DNA of 64,000 bases from Bacteroidales bacterium UBA3297. Its GTDB lineage: Bacteria > Bacteroidota > Bacteroidia > Bacteroidales > Paludibacteraceae. The stretch lies in contig DETD01000014.1 of assembly GCA_002362105.1 (NCBI GenBank), positions 1 through 64,000 on the forward strand. Reading direction: 5' to 3'. How positions within the stretch are numbered: the stretch's first letter is position 1; each line of letters begins with the position of its first letter. The notes beneath the pieces were generated by a model. The model was not told the origin of the DNA. It saw only the letters and a program-made list of their open reading frames with translations, and ran no database searches. Below are positions 8,177 to 15,607 of the stretch, in pieces. A program made the translations under genes and the position numbers.

Positions 8177-9298
8177 TTACATATATATATCCACATAATC
8201 GACACAACTGCCATTATCCATCTGTTGCAACCGCCAGAACTTGCGTCCTTTGGTGTTCAAGAAATCCATAACACCCTTACGGACGTAAGGTTTACCTTTA
8301 TAGATGTGTGAAACACGGCATTCGACAGTTCCGTTAAACAGCAGGTGTTGCGCATTAACGACCTTAATTTCGCCATCAATCTTCAAATAATCATCATTAC
8401 CAACGCCATCCTGTCCGCCCACACATTTATAAACGCCCTCTTTAGTCTTCGAAATGGTCACGTGGCCCAGTTTGGTATCGGAAACCCATTGCAGCCGAAC
8501 CCCATGCTGGCCAAGCAGTTTCTTCTCGAACTCGGGACTGACAGAGGCCATACAATCCAAGGCAGAAGCCTGAGGGACTTCCACCGCAATTTCTTTCACA
8601 CAAGCGTAGCAAGGTACCTTGCCTTTTCCAAGCGTCAGCGGATTACCATCGTTACCGCTTTTATGTCCATAACCACGGCCGTTACAATCGAAACAAGCGT
8701 GTCCCCAATCACGGCCATGTTCAGCATCTGGAGTGTATATAAATCCCTCACCATTACAAGAAGGACAATTCACTTCTTTGGTACCGTTGCAATAGCTGCA
8801 TTTTTCCTCGCAACGCACGTCAACAGCGTCAATCTTATAAGCCCCGTTTTCATAGGCTATATAAAGACTAACATCAGCCTTCACTCCATTATCGACAATA
8901 ACAGCGGTAAACACATTGTCGTAGACCCGTAAAACCTCCTTCAAGCCATCGCCAGCCTGACTTTCCTGGGATTTGGTTCTAAAATCCCATACAGCGTAAC
9001 CATCAGGGTCATCGAACTCATAATCGTCCTGCAGTTTCTGGGCCATCCGCTTCGTGCAGAAACGATCGACAGCCTCCTTGTCGAGTCCATTTTCTCCAAA
9101 GACATAGCCAGTGTACAATTCCGTAATCAGGTCGACCATGGCTGCGCTATCAGGCTTTGCCTCACCAACACTCCCACTAGGCGAGACAACCTTTGAAGAA
9201 TCGGAATTTGTGACTATTTTGATTGAAGACGGATTGTTGCAACCCGCCAACGCCACCAAGCACAAAAAGGCGGCAAACTTTGATTTCAATACTTTCAT
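8177..9298 (-). CDS. Lipoprotein with DnaJ-like CxxCxG zinc-finger cluster
   Basis: 373 residues. The N-terminus is a lipoprotein signal with lipobox LAGC (C20). In the middle lie DnaJ-type repeats: CSYCNGTK, CPSCNGEG, CFDCNGRG and a final CYAC, four CxxC pairs in all, the arrangement that binds two zinc ions in DnaJ. There is no J-domain and no DnaJ C-terminal domain. The segments before (about residues 50-165) and after (270-373) are unrecognised. It should sit on the periplasmic or outer face of a membrane, where a DnaJ-like zinc finger is unusual; cysteine-based redox or structural zinc binding are the alternatives. A TATATTTG box lies 23 bases before the start. Confidence 0.8.
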   Translation of the reverse strand: MKVLKSKFAAFLCLVALAGCNNPSSIKIVTNSDSSKVVSPSGSVGEAKPDSAAMVDLITELYTGYVFGENGLDKEAVDRFCTKRMAQKLQDDYEFDDPDGYAVWDFRTKSQESQAGDGLKEVLRVYDNVFTAVIVDNGVKADVSLYIAYENGAYKIDAVDVRCEEKCSYCNGTKEVNCPSCNGEGFIYTPDAEHGRDWGHACFDCNGRGYGHKSGNDGNPLTLGKGKVPCYACVKEIAVEVPQASALDCMASVSPEFEKKLLGQHGVRLQWVSDTKLGHVTISKTKEGVYKCVGGQDGVGNDDYLKIDGEIKVVNAQHLLFNGTVECRVSHIYKGKPYVRKGVMDFLNTKGRKFWRLQQMDNGSCVDYVDIYM

Positions 9299-9320
9299 TC
9301 TACATAAAAATAAAGATAAG

Positions 9321-9328
9321 CAAATATA
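9321..9328 (-). promoter_or_regulatory. -7 box of the CxxCxG lipoprotein
   Basis: TATATTTG on the minus strand, 22 bases before the ATG at 9298. Confidence 0.45.
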
Positions 9329-9391
9329 GCGATTTTTTTATACCACTGCCCCACCTACAAGTGAAAGGAGGGAAGAGATAGGCAGATAGAA

Positions 9392-9422
9392 TTGGCAAAG
9401 AGCCACAAAACAGATACTTTTG
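9392..9422 (+). promoter_or_regulatory. Promoter of the TrmN6-like gene
   Basis: TTG (9392-9394), 20-base spacer, TACTTTTG (9415-9422), then the ATG 20 bases later. Confidence 0.55.
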
Positions 9423-9442
9423 CACCGTAAAAAAAATAAAAA

Positions 9443-10156
9443 ATGCCAGGATTCCGCTTCAAACAATTCAACATAGAGCAAGACCGGTGCGCCATGAAGG
9501 TCGGCACCGATGGTGTCTTAATAGGCAGTTGGTGCAACACAACCGGTGTGAAAACGGTACTAGACGTTGGTTGCGGCACAGGTCTGATTGCCCTTATGGT
9601 TGCCCAACGCTGTAACGGCGAGGCAACAATTACTGGTCTGGAAATAGACCAAGAAGCGGCAGAACAAGCAAAGGAAAACGTAGCAGGAAGTCCATGGAGC
9701 AAGACGGTGACCATTATACACACAAGCATGCAAGACTATAGACCAGACACAACAATAGACCTCGTCGTCAGCAACCCGCCCTACTTTACCAATGCGCTAA
9801 AAGCACCCGACGCAAAACGCAGTGCAGCCCGGCACAACGACAGCCTGAGTGTGGAAGACCTGGTGCATTTTGCCAAACAACACCTTTCTGCCACAGGCCG
9901 CTTGTCGGTAGTGTTACCATGCGAAGAGGCGAAACGACTCGTTTTCGAGGGCATAGCCTGTGGACTGTATCTGCAAAGAACCACTTCGGTGCAGACTAAA
10001 GCGAACAAGCAACCCAAGCGGATGCTGGTGGAACTAGGGAAAGAAAAAGCACCCTCGCCACAAGAAGACACGCTGGTCTTAGGCGAAGGTGCCGATAACA
10101 AAATGACCACACAGTTTAAAGCGCTGGTCAGAGATTTCTATCTGTATGTCGACTAA
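9443..10156 (+). CDS. trmN6: tRNA1(Val) (adenine(37)-N6)-methyltransferase (TrmN6/YfiC family)
   Basis: 237 residues, the usual length. The SAM-binding motif DVGCGTGLIAL is at 41-51, followed by the acidic end of strand 2 (GLEID, 65-69). The adenine-N6 methylase motif NPPYF is at 111-115, preceded by DLVVS. The N-terminus FRFKQFNIEQDRCAMKVGTDGVLIG is the characteristic YfiC/TrmN6 start, in which KVGTDGVLLG is diagnostic. The enzyme methylates A37 of valine tRNA in the cytoplasm. It converges with the TsaC-like gene, the two stops overlapping by four bases. Other methylases of this fold are possible, but the N-terminal signature favours TrmN6. Confidence 0.88.
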   Translation: MPGFRFKQFNIEQDRCAMKVGTDGVLIGSWCNTTGVKTVLDVGCGTGLIALMVAQRCNGEATITGLEIDQEAAEQAKENVAGSPWSKTVTIIHTSMQDYRPDTTIDLVVSNPPYFTNALKAPDAKRSAARHNDSLSVEDLVHFAKQHLSATGRLSVVLPCEEAKRLVFEGIACGLYLQRTTSVQTKANKQPKRMLVELGKEKAPSPQEDTLVLGEGADNKMTTQFKALVRDFYLYVD

Positions 10157-10740
10157 CCCCTGATAATGGTAACAGCCCCGTTAGCCTTCAACTTGATGAT
10201 TTTCGACGGTTTATGAGGAGTGTTGTCGTTCTGACGGTACTTCACGATATAGTCGACCTGCGACTTTACCTCGTCGGAGATGTCAGCAAACGACTGCGGA
10301 CTAGGCTGCCCAGATATATTAGCAGAAGTGGAAACAACTGGACGACGGAAACGCCGGCACAACTCAGCAGAGAACTTCTCGTACGTCACACGAATACCCA
10401 CACTGCCATCTTCCGCCAAAAGGTTAGCAGCCAGATTGCGCCCCCCATCATAAATAATAGTCATGGGCTGATCGTCGGCACAAGCCTCAATCACATCGTA
10501 AGCCACATCGGGCATATCGGCAATTCGGGAAATAAGGTTCGGATTATCGGTAAGGGTAATCAACGCCTTAGAGTCGTCGCGCCGTTTAATCTCATAGACA
10601 CGTTTAACCGCATCTTCGTTGGTCGCATCACAGCCAATACCCCAAATGGTATCGGTAGGATATAGAATGACTCCACCCTTCTTCATGACCTCGATAGAAG
10701 CCTTCAGGTCATCTTCCATCTCAGAAAAATCGTTCTTCAT
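10153..10740 (-). CDS. L-threonylcarbamoyladenylate synthase (TsaC/Sua5/YrdC family)
   Basis: 195 residues from the ATG at 10740 (MKNDFSEME); a longer frame to 10782 would overlap the start of the upstream methylase. YrdC-domain landmarks are KKGGVILYPTDTIWGIGCDA, IKRRDDSKALITL, the STSANISG motif and a GSVGIRVT strand. The enzyme makes threonylcarbamoyl-AMP for the t6A37 modification of ANN-decoding tRNAs. The C-terminal Sua5 domain is absent, so this is the short TsaC-type. Only 11 bases separate it from the SpoU methylase gene, so the two form an operon of RNA-modification genes. Confidence 0.9.
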   Translation of the reverse strand: MKNDFSEMEDDLKASIEVMKKGGVILYPTDTIWGIGCDATNEDAVKRVYEIKRRDDSKALITLTDNPNLISRIADMPDVAYDVIEACADDQPMTIIYDGGRNLAANLLAEDGSVGIRVTYEKFSAELCRRFRRPVVSTSANISGQPSPQSFADISDEVKSQVDYIVKYRQNDNTPHKPSKIIKLKANGAVTIIRG

Positions 10741-10751
10741 ATTTTCCACAA

Positions 10752-11510
10752 TCAAAAATTTCTTCGTCTGAATTCTGCACACGTAATGGCCGTAGCCACA
10801 GCCACATTGAGCGACTCGGAGGTAGGCTCGTTAGGTGGGAAACTCGGTATGAACAGCTTGCTGTTTACCAACCTTTCCACTTCTTCCGATATTCCATTCC
10901 CCTCGTTTCCCATAACGATGATGGCTTTCTGTGGCAAGTCTAACTGATAGATATTGTCCCCCTCGAGAAACGTACCATAAACAGGGAACCCGTCGGGCAG
11001 ACTTTTCAGAAACGGCACCAAATCGGTGTATGTGACCCGCACGCGCGCCAAAGCCCCCATAGTAGCTTGAACGGTTTTCGGGTTGAAGACATCGACCGTA
11101 TCGCAACTACATACAATGTTACGGATGCCAAACCAGTCGGCAATACGCACAATGGTGCCCAAATTGCCCGGATCCTGCACACGGTCAAGAACCAGCGTCA
11201 ACTGGCTGGTGAGGGCATCGAGGTTACAGTCTGCCGCAGGCAACCTGAAAAGGGCGATAACCTGTTGCGGAGCATTCAGAAGCGAAGCGCGCTCAATATC
11301 GGCATGCGTCGTTTCAACCACCTCATCGGCCTGCAAACCAGGATGCTGTTGCAAAAAGTCGGAAGTAGCCAGCAACAAGCGGCACGAAAACGCAGAGAAC
11401 AAATCGGGAACAAGTTTGTCACCCTCGGCAACAAAAAGCCCCGTCGCATTACGTTCCTTCCGCTGTGCTAACGAACGAACCAGCTTAATTTGATTTTTAG
11501 TAACGGGCAT
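10752..11510 (-). CDS. TrmH/SpoU family RNA 2'-O-methyltransferase
   Basis: 252 residues from the ATG at 11510 (a TTG two codons upstream is less likely). It has an N-terminal substrate-binding domain (KLVRSLAQRKERNATGLFVAEG) and a SPOUT knot with all three motifs: motif 1 DRVQDPGNLGTIVRIADWFG, motif 2 IIVMGNEGNGIS and motif 3 IPSFPPNEPTSESLNVAVA. The family makes 2'-O-methyl groups on rRNA or tRNA in the cytoplasm. The target nucleotide cannot be read from sequence; rRNA is typical for this RlmB-like architecture. It lies nine bases upstream-to-downstream of the DUF4827 gene, and all genes from 13707 to 10153 run the same way. Confidence 0.9.
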   Translation of the reverse strand: MPVTKNQIKLVRSLAQRKERNATGLFVAEGDKLVPDLFSAFSCRLLLATSDFLQQHPGLQADEVVETTHADIERASLLNAPQQVIALFRLPAADCNLDALTSQLTLVLDRVQDPGNLGTIVRIADWFGIRNIVCSCDTVDVFNPKTVQATMGALARVRVTYTDLVPFLKSLPDGFPVYGTFLEGDNIYQLDLPQKAIIVMGNEGNGISEEVERLVNSKLFIPSFPPNEPTSESLNVAVATAITCAEFRRRNF

Positions 11511-11518
11511 AGCCAAAC

Positions 11519-12115
11519 TTATTCAACACGGGAAACCCAAATTTCATAAAACATCGGGCGGTAATCGGCCGCATCGGAAGTTGTACCACCATATATATTG
11601 TTGTTGTAACCGTTACCTATTTTAAAAGGAATGATAACTGTGCAATGTCCGCCGGCATAGAGGCAGCGAACAGCCTTCTGGAAACCTTCGGCATAGATGT
11701 TGGAAGAACTATTAGGAGAGGCCAGAATGCGGAAATTGGTAGGACTAACGGAAGCCTGTTCCGACCAGTCGTAAATAACAGCGCCATCCAAATTTTTTCC
11801 CACATAACGCAAAGTAACCGTATTACCCACTTTAGGCGCCAAAGTAGTCGTATCGCCCTTATCAATCAAGTGGAAATACAAACCATTGCTGAACTTATAA
11901 TAGACCGGATTACCATTAGGGGTCAACCATTCGGTACTCTGGGTAGGCATGAAGTCGACAGTAACAATCTTGTTTTTCGCTATAAATTCGTTAATCTTAT
12001 CTTTTTCATCTTCAAGATGCTCGGCATACGTCTTCTCGTGGTTACAAGAACTAAAAGAGATAGCCAACGAGGCCACACATGCGAAAGACACAAAAATTGA
12101 TTTCAATGATATCAT
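11519..12115 (-). CDS. DUF4827-type lipoprotein, FKBP-related
   Basis: 198 residues from the ATG at 12115; the longer frame would need TTG at 12133. Signal peptide with lipobox FSSC, so a membrane-anchored lipoprotein. The body resembles DUF4827, a Bacteroidales family related to FKBP prolyl isomerases: GNTVTLRYVGKNLDGAVIYDW, GFQKAVRCLYAGGHCTVIIP and a closing FYEIWVSRVE. It directly follows an authentic FKBP-type gene, an arrangement I associate with Bacteroidales. Whether it retains isomerase activity is unclear. Confidence 0.75.
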   Translation of the reverse strand: MISLKSIFVSFACVASLAISFSSCNHEKTYAEHLEDEKDKINEFIAKNKIVTVDFMPTQSTEWLTPNGNPVYYKFSNGLYFHLIDKGDTTTLAPKVGNTVTLRYVGKNLDGAVIYDWSEQASVSPTNFRILASPNSSSNIYAEGFQKAVRCLYAGGHCTVIIPFKIGNGYNNNIYGGTTSDAADYRPMFYEIWVSRVE

Positions 12116-12119
12116 ATTA

Positions 12120-12650
12120 TTATTTTTTTTCAATAGCGTTTAAAACAATAGAACAACGGACAGGGGAATAAGGAGGCACACAATTGTCACGTCCGGAAAC
12201 GCCATAGGCCAACAGTGCTGGAATAATGAAATCGCCATTCCCGCCAACAGCCAGCATAGACACCGCCTTTTCAAGGCCGACAGGCAGTTTTCCCTTCCCC
12301 ATCTCCACCTTAGTTTGTCTGTTGGTCAGATCGGGGCAAGTTGTTCCATCGAGCAAAGCAACCGAATAGGTAATAGTCACCACGTCGCCATTGACCGGCT
12401 TTCGGCCTTTGCCGTCTTTAACGACAAGATACCGTAACCCTTCGGCCGTTTTATTCATCTTAAGTTGTAACGAATCGGTATAGTTATTTATTTCGTCATC
12501 TTCAAATTCAACGTACTGCCGATTGTATTCAATCAGGTTTTCCTTAGTGTGGTCGACCGGCAGTTTGTTGACCGGTATTTGCGGAGCATCGTTGCCCCCA
12601 CAGGCAGAGAGGCAGACAACAACAAAAGGTAAAAGGAATAAACGGTTCAT
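12120..12650 (-). CDS. FKBP-type peptidyl-prolyl isomerase lipoprotein (GldI-like)
   Basis: 176 residues from the ATG at 12650, chosen because it opens a lipoprotein signal (MNRLFLLPFVVVCLSACGG, lipobox LSAC); the longer frame runs into NrnA. The C-terminal FKBP domain shows NGDVVTITYSVALLDGT, MGKGKLPVGLEKAVSMLAVG and a FIIPALLAYGVSG stretch. It should assist protein folding in the periplasm or at the outer membrane. In gliding Bacteroidota the homolog GldI supports motility-protein folding; nothing here shows gliding. It starts one base after the NrnA stop, so it is translationally coupled. Confidence 0.85.
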   Translation of the reverse strand: MNRLFLLPFVVVCLSACGGNDAPQIPVNKLPVDHTKENLIEYNRQYVEFEDDEINNYTDSLQLKMNKTAEGLRYLVVKDGKGRKPVNGDVVTITYSVALLDGTTCPDLTNRQTKVEMGKGKLPVGLEKAVSMLAVGGNGDFIIPALLAYGVSGRDNCVPPYSPVRCSIVLNAIEKK

Positions 12651-12651
12651 A

Positions 12652-13707
12652 TTACTCAGCAAGTTTAGCCATCTCCTTATCGAAGTACTCTTTGTAACGA
12701 GGCAAAGCGTCGCGCAAACGCTGAGCCACATCTTCAAGCCGTTCGCCATGCGCCTCGCCACCCGAGGCATTCAAGTGTCCGCCACCGCCAAAATTCTCAG
12801 AAGCGACAATATTGCAAGGGAAATCGCCCTGCGAGCGAAGCGAAACTTTAATCAGGTTATCTTCCTCCTTAAGAAAAGCCGAGAAAAAGACACCCTTGAT
12901 AGACAACGGCATATTAACAAAACCCTCGGTATCGCCCTTTCGGTAATTGAAACTGTTGAGTTCGGCCCGAGACATGGTAATAATAGAGGTTCCGTACTCT
13001 GGAATAATTTCCATCTTGGTCAGTGCGTACCCCATCATTTTATAACGGTCGGCCGTGTAGTTGTTGAACACGTTCCGGTGAATTTCGTCCTTGTCGATAC
13101 CCGACTTGATGAGGTCGGCAACAATATAGTAGATATCGGGGTCATTCGAGTTATAAGAGAAAGAGCCCGTATCGGTCATCATACCAGTATAGACGCACTC
13201 GGCAACATCTTTAGCCACCAACTGGCCACCGTTCCAGATTTGCAGAACACGGTAAAGCAGTTCGCAGGTCGACGACATTTGCGGGTAAGAGATGGTAACA
13301 TCGGCAAAAAGTTCAGGATTGAGGTGGTGGTCAATCATAAGCTTTTTACAATTAGTGCCCCTAACAACAGCAGGCATACCCTCTTCGCCAAGGCGCTTCA
13401 GTTCGTTATAGTCTTGCGAGATAATAAGGTCGGCCTGGTTGATTGCGCCAATAGCCGCACGACGGCAATCTTTAAAGATGATGATTTCGCGCGCACCCGG
13501 CATCCACTTGAAAAAAGCGGGAAAGGCATTAGGGAGAACAACGGTGGCCTTCTTTCCAATAGACTTCAAATAGTGACACATAGCCAGAGCTGAGCCGACA
13601 GCATCACCATCAGGCGAGACATGGGCAGTAATAACAATATCGCTGGCCTGCATAACCAAATCCTTAGCCTGAAGGGCCAAACTTTCATCAACTTTTTGGG
13701 TAATCAT
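12652..13707 (-). CDS. nrnA: NrnA-type DHH/DHHA1 phosphoesterase (nanoRNase/pAp phosphatase)
   Basis: 351 residues from the ATG at 13707 (MITQKVDES); the extra eight codons to 13731 need a TTG. The DHH domain has HVSPDGDAVGSALA (motif I), SQDYN, the DHH motif in LMIDHHLNPE and MMTDTGSFSY. The DHHA1 domain ends in GGGGHLNASGGEAHG. This is the NrnA pattern: cytoplasmic degradation of 2-5 nt RNA and dephosphorylation of 3'-phosphoadenosine 5'-phosphate. It heads an operon with the FKBP and DUF4827 lipoproteins, and probably continues into the SpoU and TsaC genes. Confidence 0.9.
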   Translation of the reverse strand: MITQKVDESLALQAKDLVMQASDIVITAHVSPDGDAVGSALAMCHYLKSIGKKATVVLPNAFPAFFKWMPGAREIIIFKDCRRAAIGAINQADLIISQDYNELKRLGEEGMPAVVRGTNCKKLMIDHHLNPELFADVTISYPQMSSTCELLYRVLQIWNGGQLVAKDVAECVYTGMMTDTGSFSYNSNDPDIYYIVADLIKSGIDKDEIHRNVFNNYTADRYKMMGYALTKMEIIPEYGTSIITMSRAELNSFNYRKGDTEGFVNMPLSIKGVFFSAFLKEEDNLIKVSLRSQGDFPCNIVASENFGGGGHLNASGGEAHGERLEDVAQRLRDALPRYKEYFDKEMAKLAE

Positions 13708-13817
13708 ATTTAGATTGTTAGCTTCATTCAAATGTCAACTTGTAAAGTTACGGAAAAACTTTCAATCAGCGAAAAATGAAGATTGTAAAAGACGAAACAG
13801 AAGCAAGGGGCAACAAC

Positions 13818-13847
13818 AAAAAAAGCACAACTTTGCAGTTGTGCTTT
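13818..13847 (-). terminator. Terminator of the tRNA-Met/tRNA-Glu unit
   Basis: Perfect 10-base stem AAAGCACAAC / GTTGTGCTTT with a six-base loop. A seven-base T-run follows on the minus strand. Confidence 0.85.
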
Positions 13848-13850
13848 CTG

Positions 13851-13926
13851 TGGTAGCGGATCCGGGATTCGAACCCGAGTCTCAACCGTGAGAGGGTCGC
13901 GTGCTAGGCCTCTACACTAATCCGCC
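13851..13926 (-). tRNA. tRNA-Glu(CUC), CCA end encoded
   Basis: Cloverleaf on the minus strand: acceptor GGCGGAT / ATCCGCT, D-stem GTGT/GCAC with loop AGAGGCCTA, anticodon stem CGACC/GGTTG with loop CTCTCAC (anticodon CUC, Glu) and T-arm TCGGG-TTCGAAT-CCCGG. A GAGGCC D-loop and the CTCTCACGG context are typical of tRNA-Glu. After discriminator A (13854) the genome reads CCA (13851-13853), which the neighbouring tRNAs lack. Confidence 0.92.
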
Positions 13927-13938
13927 ATACATTTTAAG

Positions 13939-14012
13939 TAGCGGGAACGAGAATTGAACTCGTGACCTCCGGGTTATGAATCCGACGCTCTAACCAACTG
14001 AGCTATCCCGCC
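13939..14012 (-). tRNA. tRNA-Met(CAU), elongator type
   Basis: 74-base cloverleaf: acceptor GGCGGGA / TCCCGCT, D-arm AGCTCAGTTGGTTAGAGC, anticodon loop TTCATAA (CAU) and T-loop TTCAATT. The start G1 is not the unpaired C/A1 of an initiator. An Ile(lysidine-CAU) tRNA has the same anticodon, but the body resembles elongator Met. No CCA is encoded. Confidence 0.88.
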
Positions 14013-14038
14013 ATTCGCATCATTTTCGTAATGCGTTG

Positions 14039-14069
14039 CAAAGTTAGAGATTATTTCGGACTTTACAAA
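14039..14069 (-). promoter_or_regulatory. Promoter of the tRNA-Met/tRNA-Glu unit
   Basis: TTTG (14066-14069), exactly 19 bases, TAACTTTG (14039-14046) on the minus strand. tRNA-Met begins 26 bases downstream of the -7 box. Confidence 0.8.
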
Positions 14070-14151
14070 TCTTGAATGGCATTTTTTACAAGAAATTTTC
14101 TAACCTTGTGGAAAACAGCCACAAAAAAAGTGCGATAGAGAAAGGCAACGT

Positions 14152-14715
14152 CTATGCCTTTGTTCCTGCCAGCCTTCGCACCACCCTGGCAGGATTTCCA
14201 ACGGCTAAAGAGTCGGCTGGAATATCCTTCACCACAACACTACCCGCGCCTATAACGGAGCGGTCGCCAATGGTCACGCCCGGACAGACGATGACGCCGG
14301 CACCCAGCCAGCAATCTTCACCTATTACTATAGGACTACATGTTTCTTGTGGAAGACGGCGCTCCAAGTAGTCAATTGGGTGGTTAGGAGTCACCAGCTG
14401 ACAGTTCGGCCCTATTTTTGTCCGGCTCCCTATGGTAATCAGTCCACCGTCGAGCATAGTGGCGTTGTAATTCACAAAAACATTTTCTCCCATCACAATA
14501 CCATGTCCGTGGTCGCAATGGAAAGGAGGATTGATGCCAGACGAGGCAGGGAGTCCAGGAATAAGTTTTTCCAAAATGTTCCTGCATTCGTCTTCAATTA
14601 GAGTCAGTGTTTGCAGCTTTGCGCACAAGTAGTTTGCACGGCGCACACTTTCAAGCACCTCTTCATCGTCGAAACGGTAAAGCAACCCACTGCGCATCTT
14701 TTCAAATTCCGTCAT
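14152..14715 (-). CDS. Sugar O-acetyltransferase (maltose/galactoside acetyltransferase family)
   Basis: 187 residues, normal for the Maa/LacA/NodL group. The N-terminal helical Mac domain (TEFEKMRSGLLYRFDDEEV) is followed by a left-handed beta-helix of hexapeptide repeats (GIVMGENVFVNYNATMLDGG and following; WLGAGVIVCPGVTIGDRSVI). The catalytic histidine lies in VTPNHPID. It transfers acetyl from acetyl-CoA to a sugar hydroxyl in the cytoplasm. The gene starts 58 bases after the UpxY stop on the same strand, so its natural substrate may be a surface-polysaccharide precursor (inference). General sugar detoxification is the alternative. Confidence 0.9.
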   Translation of the reverse strand: MTEFEKMRSGLLYRFDDEEVLESVRRANYLCAKLQTLTLIEDECRNILEKLIPGLPASSGINPPFHCDHGHGIVMGENVFVNYNATMLDGGLITIGSRTKIGPNCQLVTPNHPIDYLERRLPQETCSPIVIGEDCWLGAGVIVCPGVTIGDRSVIGAGSVVVKDIPADSLAVGNPARVVRRLAGTKA

Positions 14716-14773
14716 CTTCTTTCCTGGTTATTCAATTTTACTGGAGCCTCTCGTCACGCAGGTATTTCCAACG

Positions 14774-15313
14774 TTATTTTCTAGCCGGAGAAAGTTCAGC
14801 CACCTCGTCGGGCTTGACAAACCCAGTTGCCACAGTGACCAATCCGCCCAGGCGAACCACAACGCACCGGTTTGAACGCACCCGGAGGTACTCCCCCACA
14901 ACATCCTTAAAAGGTCCGTCAGCCACCACCCTCACCATAGGTCCGTGCTTCACATTGATTTCACGACGAGAATCGAGGAAAGAAATACCTTCGTGGTGTT
15001 GCTTAGCCACCTTTATAAAGTTCTGAACCAGCTGGTTATCGAACTGAAGCTGGCGTCCGGTTTTTGCATCCATCACATACTTCAGTTTATCGCCGTCGTA
15101 CTCGCGCTTAATTTCATCGAGACGTTCAAGTGGTCCCTGAACAAAAACATGTCCGGGCAACACCTGCACGCGGGTAACAGCACCGTCCACCTCGTCAAAC
15201 TTAACAGGGGCAAACTGGTTCACGCCATTTTGGTTAAGATACAGGATGATTTTTTGGAAGTCTTGCGAAGGGAAACGCAAAACATACCAACAAGTTGCGT
15301 CTGAATGTGACAT
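14774..15313 (-). CDS. UpxY-type NusG-family transcription antiterminator
   Basis: 179 residues from the ATG at 15313 (MSHSDATCWYVLRFPSQDF); the upstream extension is low-complexity intergenic sequence. The N-terminal NGN domain (WYVLRFPSQDFQKI, then VLPGHVFVQGP) is followed by a KOW segment (MVRVVADGPFKDVVGEYLRV). In Bacteroides, UpxY proteins are NusG paralogs that antiterminate individual capsular-polysaccharide operons, usually with UpxZ. Here no UpxZ or capsule operon adjoins, only the O-acetyltransferase. It could act on that gene or elsewhere. A TAATTTTG box (15337-15344) lies 23 bases upstream. Confidence 0.85.
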   Translation of the reverse strand: MSHSDATCWYVLRFPSQDFQKIILYLNQNGVNQFAPVKFDEVDGAVTRVQVLPGHVFVQGPLERLDEIKREYDGDKLKYVMDAKTGRQLQFDNQLVQNFIKVAKQHHEGISFLDSRREINVKHGPMVRVVADGPFKDVVGEYLRVRSNRCVVVRLGGLVTVATGFVKPDEVAELSPARK

Positions 15314-15336
15314 GATAACATCGTATAATTTACTGG

Positions 15337-15344
15337 CAAAATTA
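15337..15344 (-). promoter_or_regulatory. -7 box of the upxY-like gene
   Basis: TAATTTTG on the minus strand, 23 bases before the ATG at 15313. Confidence 0.5.
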
Positions 15345-15418
15345 CATAAAAACGAAATTAGGCATACAGATAGCAGTGTTTTTTGGCACAAAAACGGGGA
15401 AAAAATAAAAAAAAAAAC

Positions 15419-15426
15419 TACTTTTG
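15419..15426 (+). promoter_or_regulatory. -7 box of the ketosynthase operon
   Basis: TACTTTTG followed by GCG, a typical start context. It lies 79 bases before the micro-ORF at 15506. No TTTG is found at -33. Confidence 0.5.
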
Positions 15427-15505
15427 CGTGGATTTTGATAAATAGGAGCATTAAAAAATAGGGATCTGTCACCAAAAAGAAGGCGAACTAACTACTCCGA
15501 AAAGA

Positions 15506-15607
15506 ATGGCAGAAAAGTTCTTAAATATCAAATACATTATTAAAGAGGTGATTTGGCGTACACTAAGAGACGCCCCTAAACATAAAAAGATAACAAAGAT
15601 AGAGTAA
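15506..15607 (+). CDS. 33-residue micro-ORF coupled to the ketosynthase gene
   Basis: An ATG at 15506 opens 33 codons (MAEKFLNIKYIIKEVIWRTL, then a basic tail ending KKITKIE) whose TAA overlaps the ketosynthase ATG as TAATG. The peptide has an amphipathic-looking hydrophobic first half and is strongly basic at the end. It is the only open frame between the promoter-like box at 15419 and the operon. A stop-start overlap implies translational coupling. It may be a genuine small protein or a leader peptide. I recognise no homolog. Confidence 0.5.
   Translation: MAEKFLNIKYIIKEVIWRTLRDAPKHKKITKIE

Noticed and set aside
12523..13593. 356-codon plus-strand frame opposite nrnA
   Set aside because: Antisense to a gene with all DHH/DHHA1 motifs.
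13939..14012. tRNA-Ile with lysidine-modified CAU anticodon
   Set aside because: The acceptor and anticodon stems look like elongator tRNA-Met; the alternative cannot be fully excluded without comparison.
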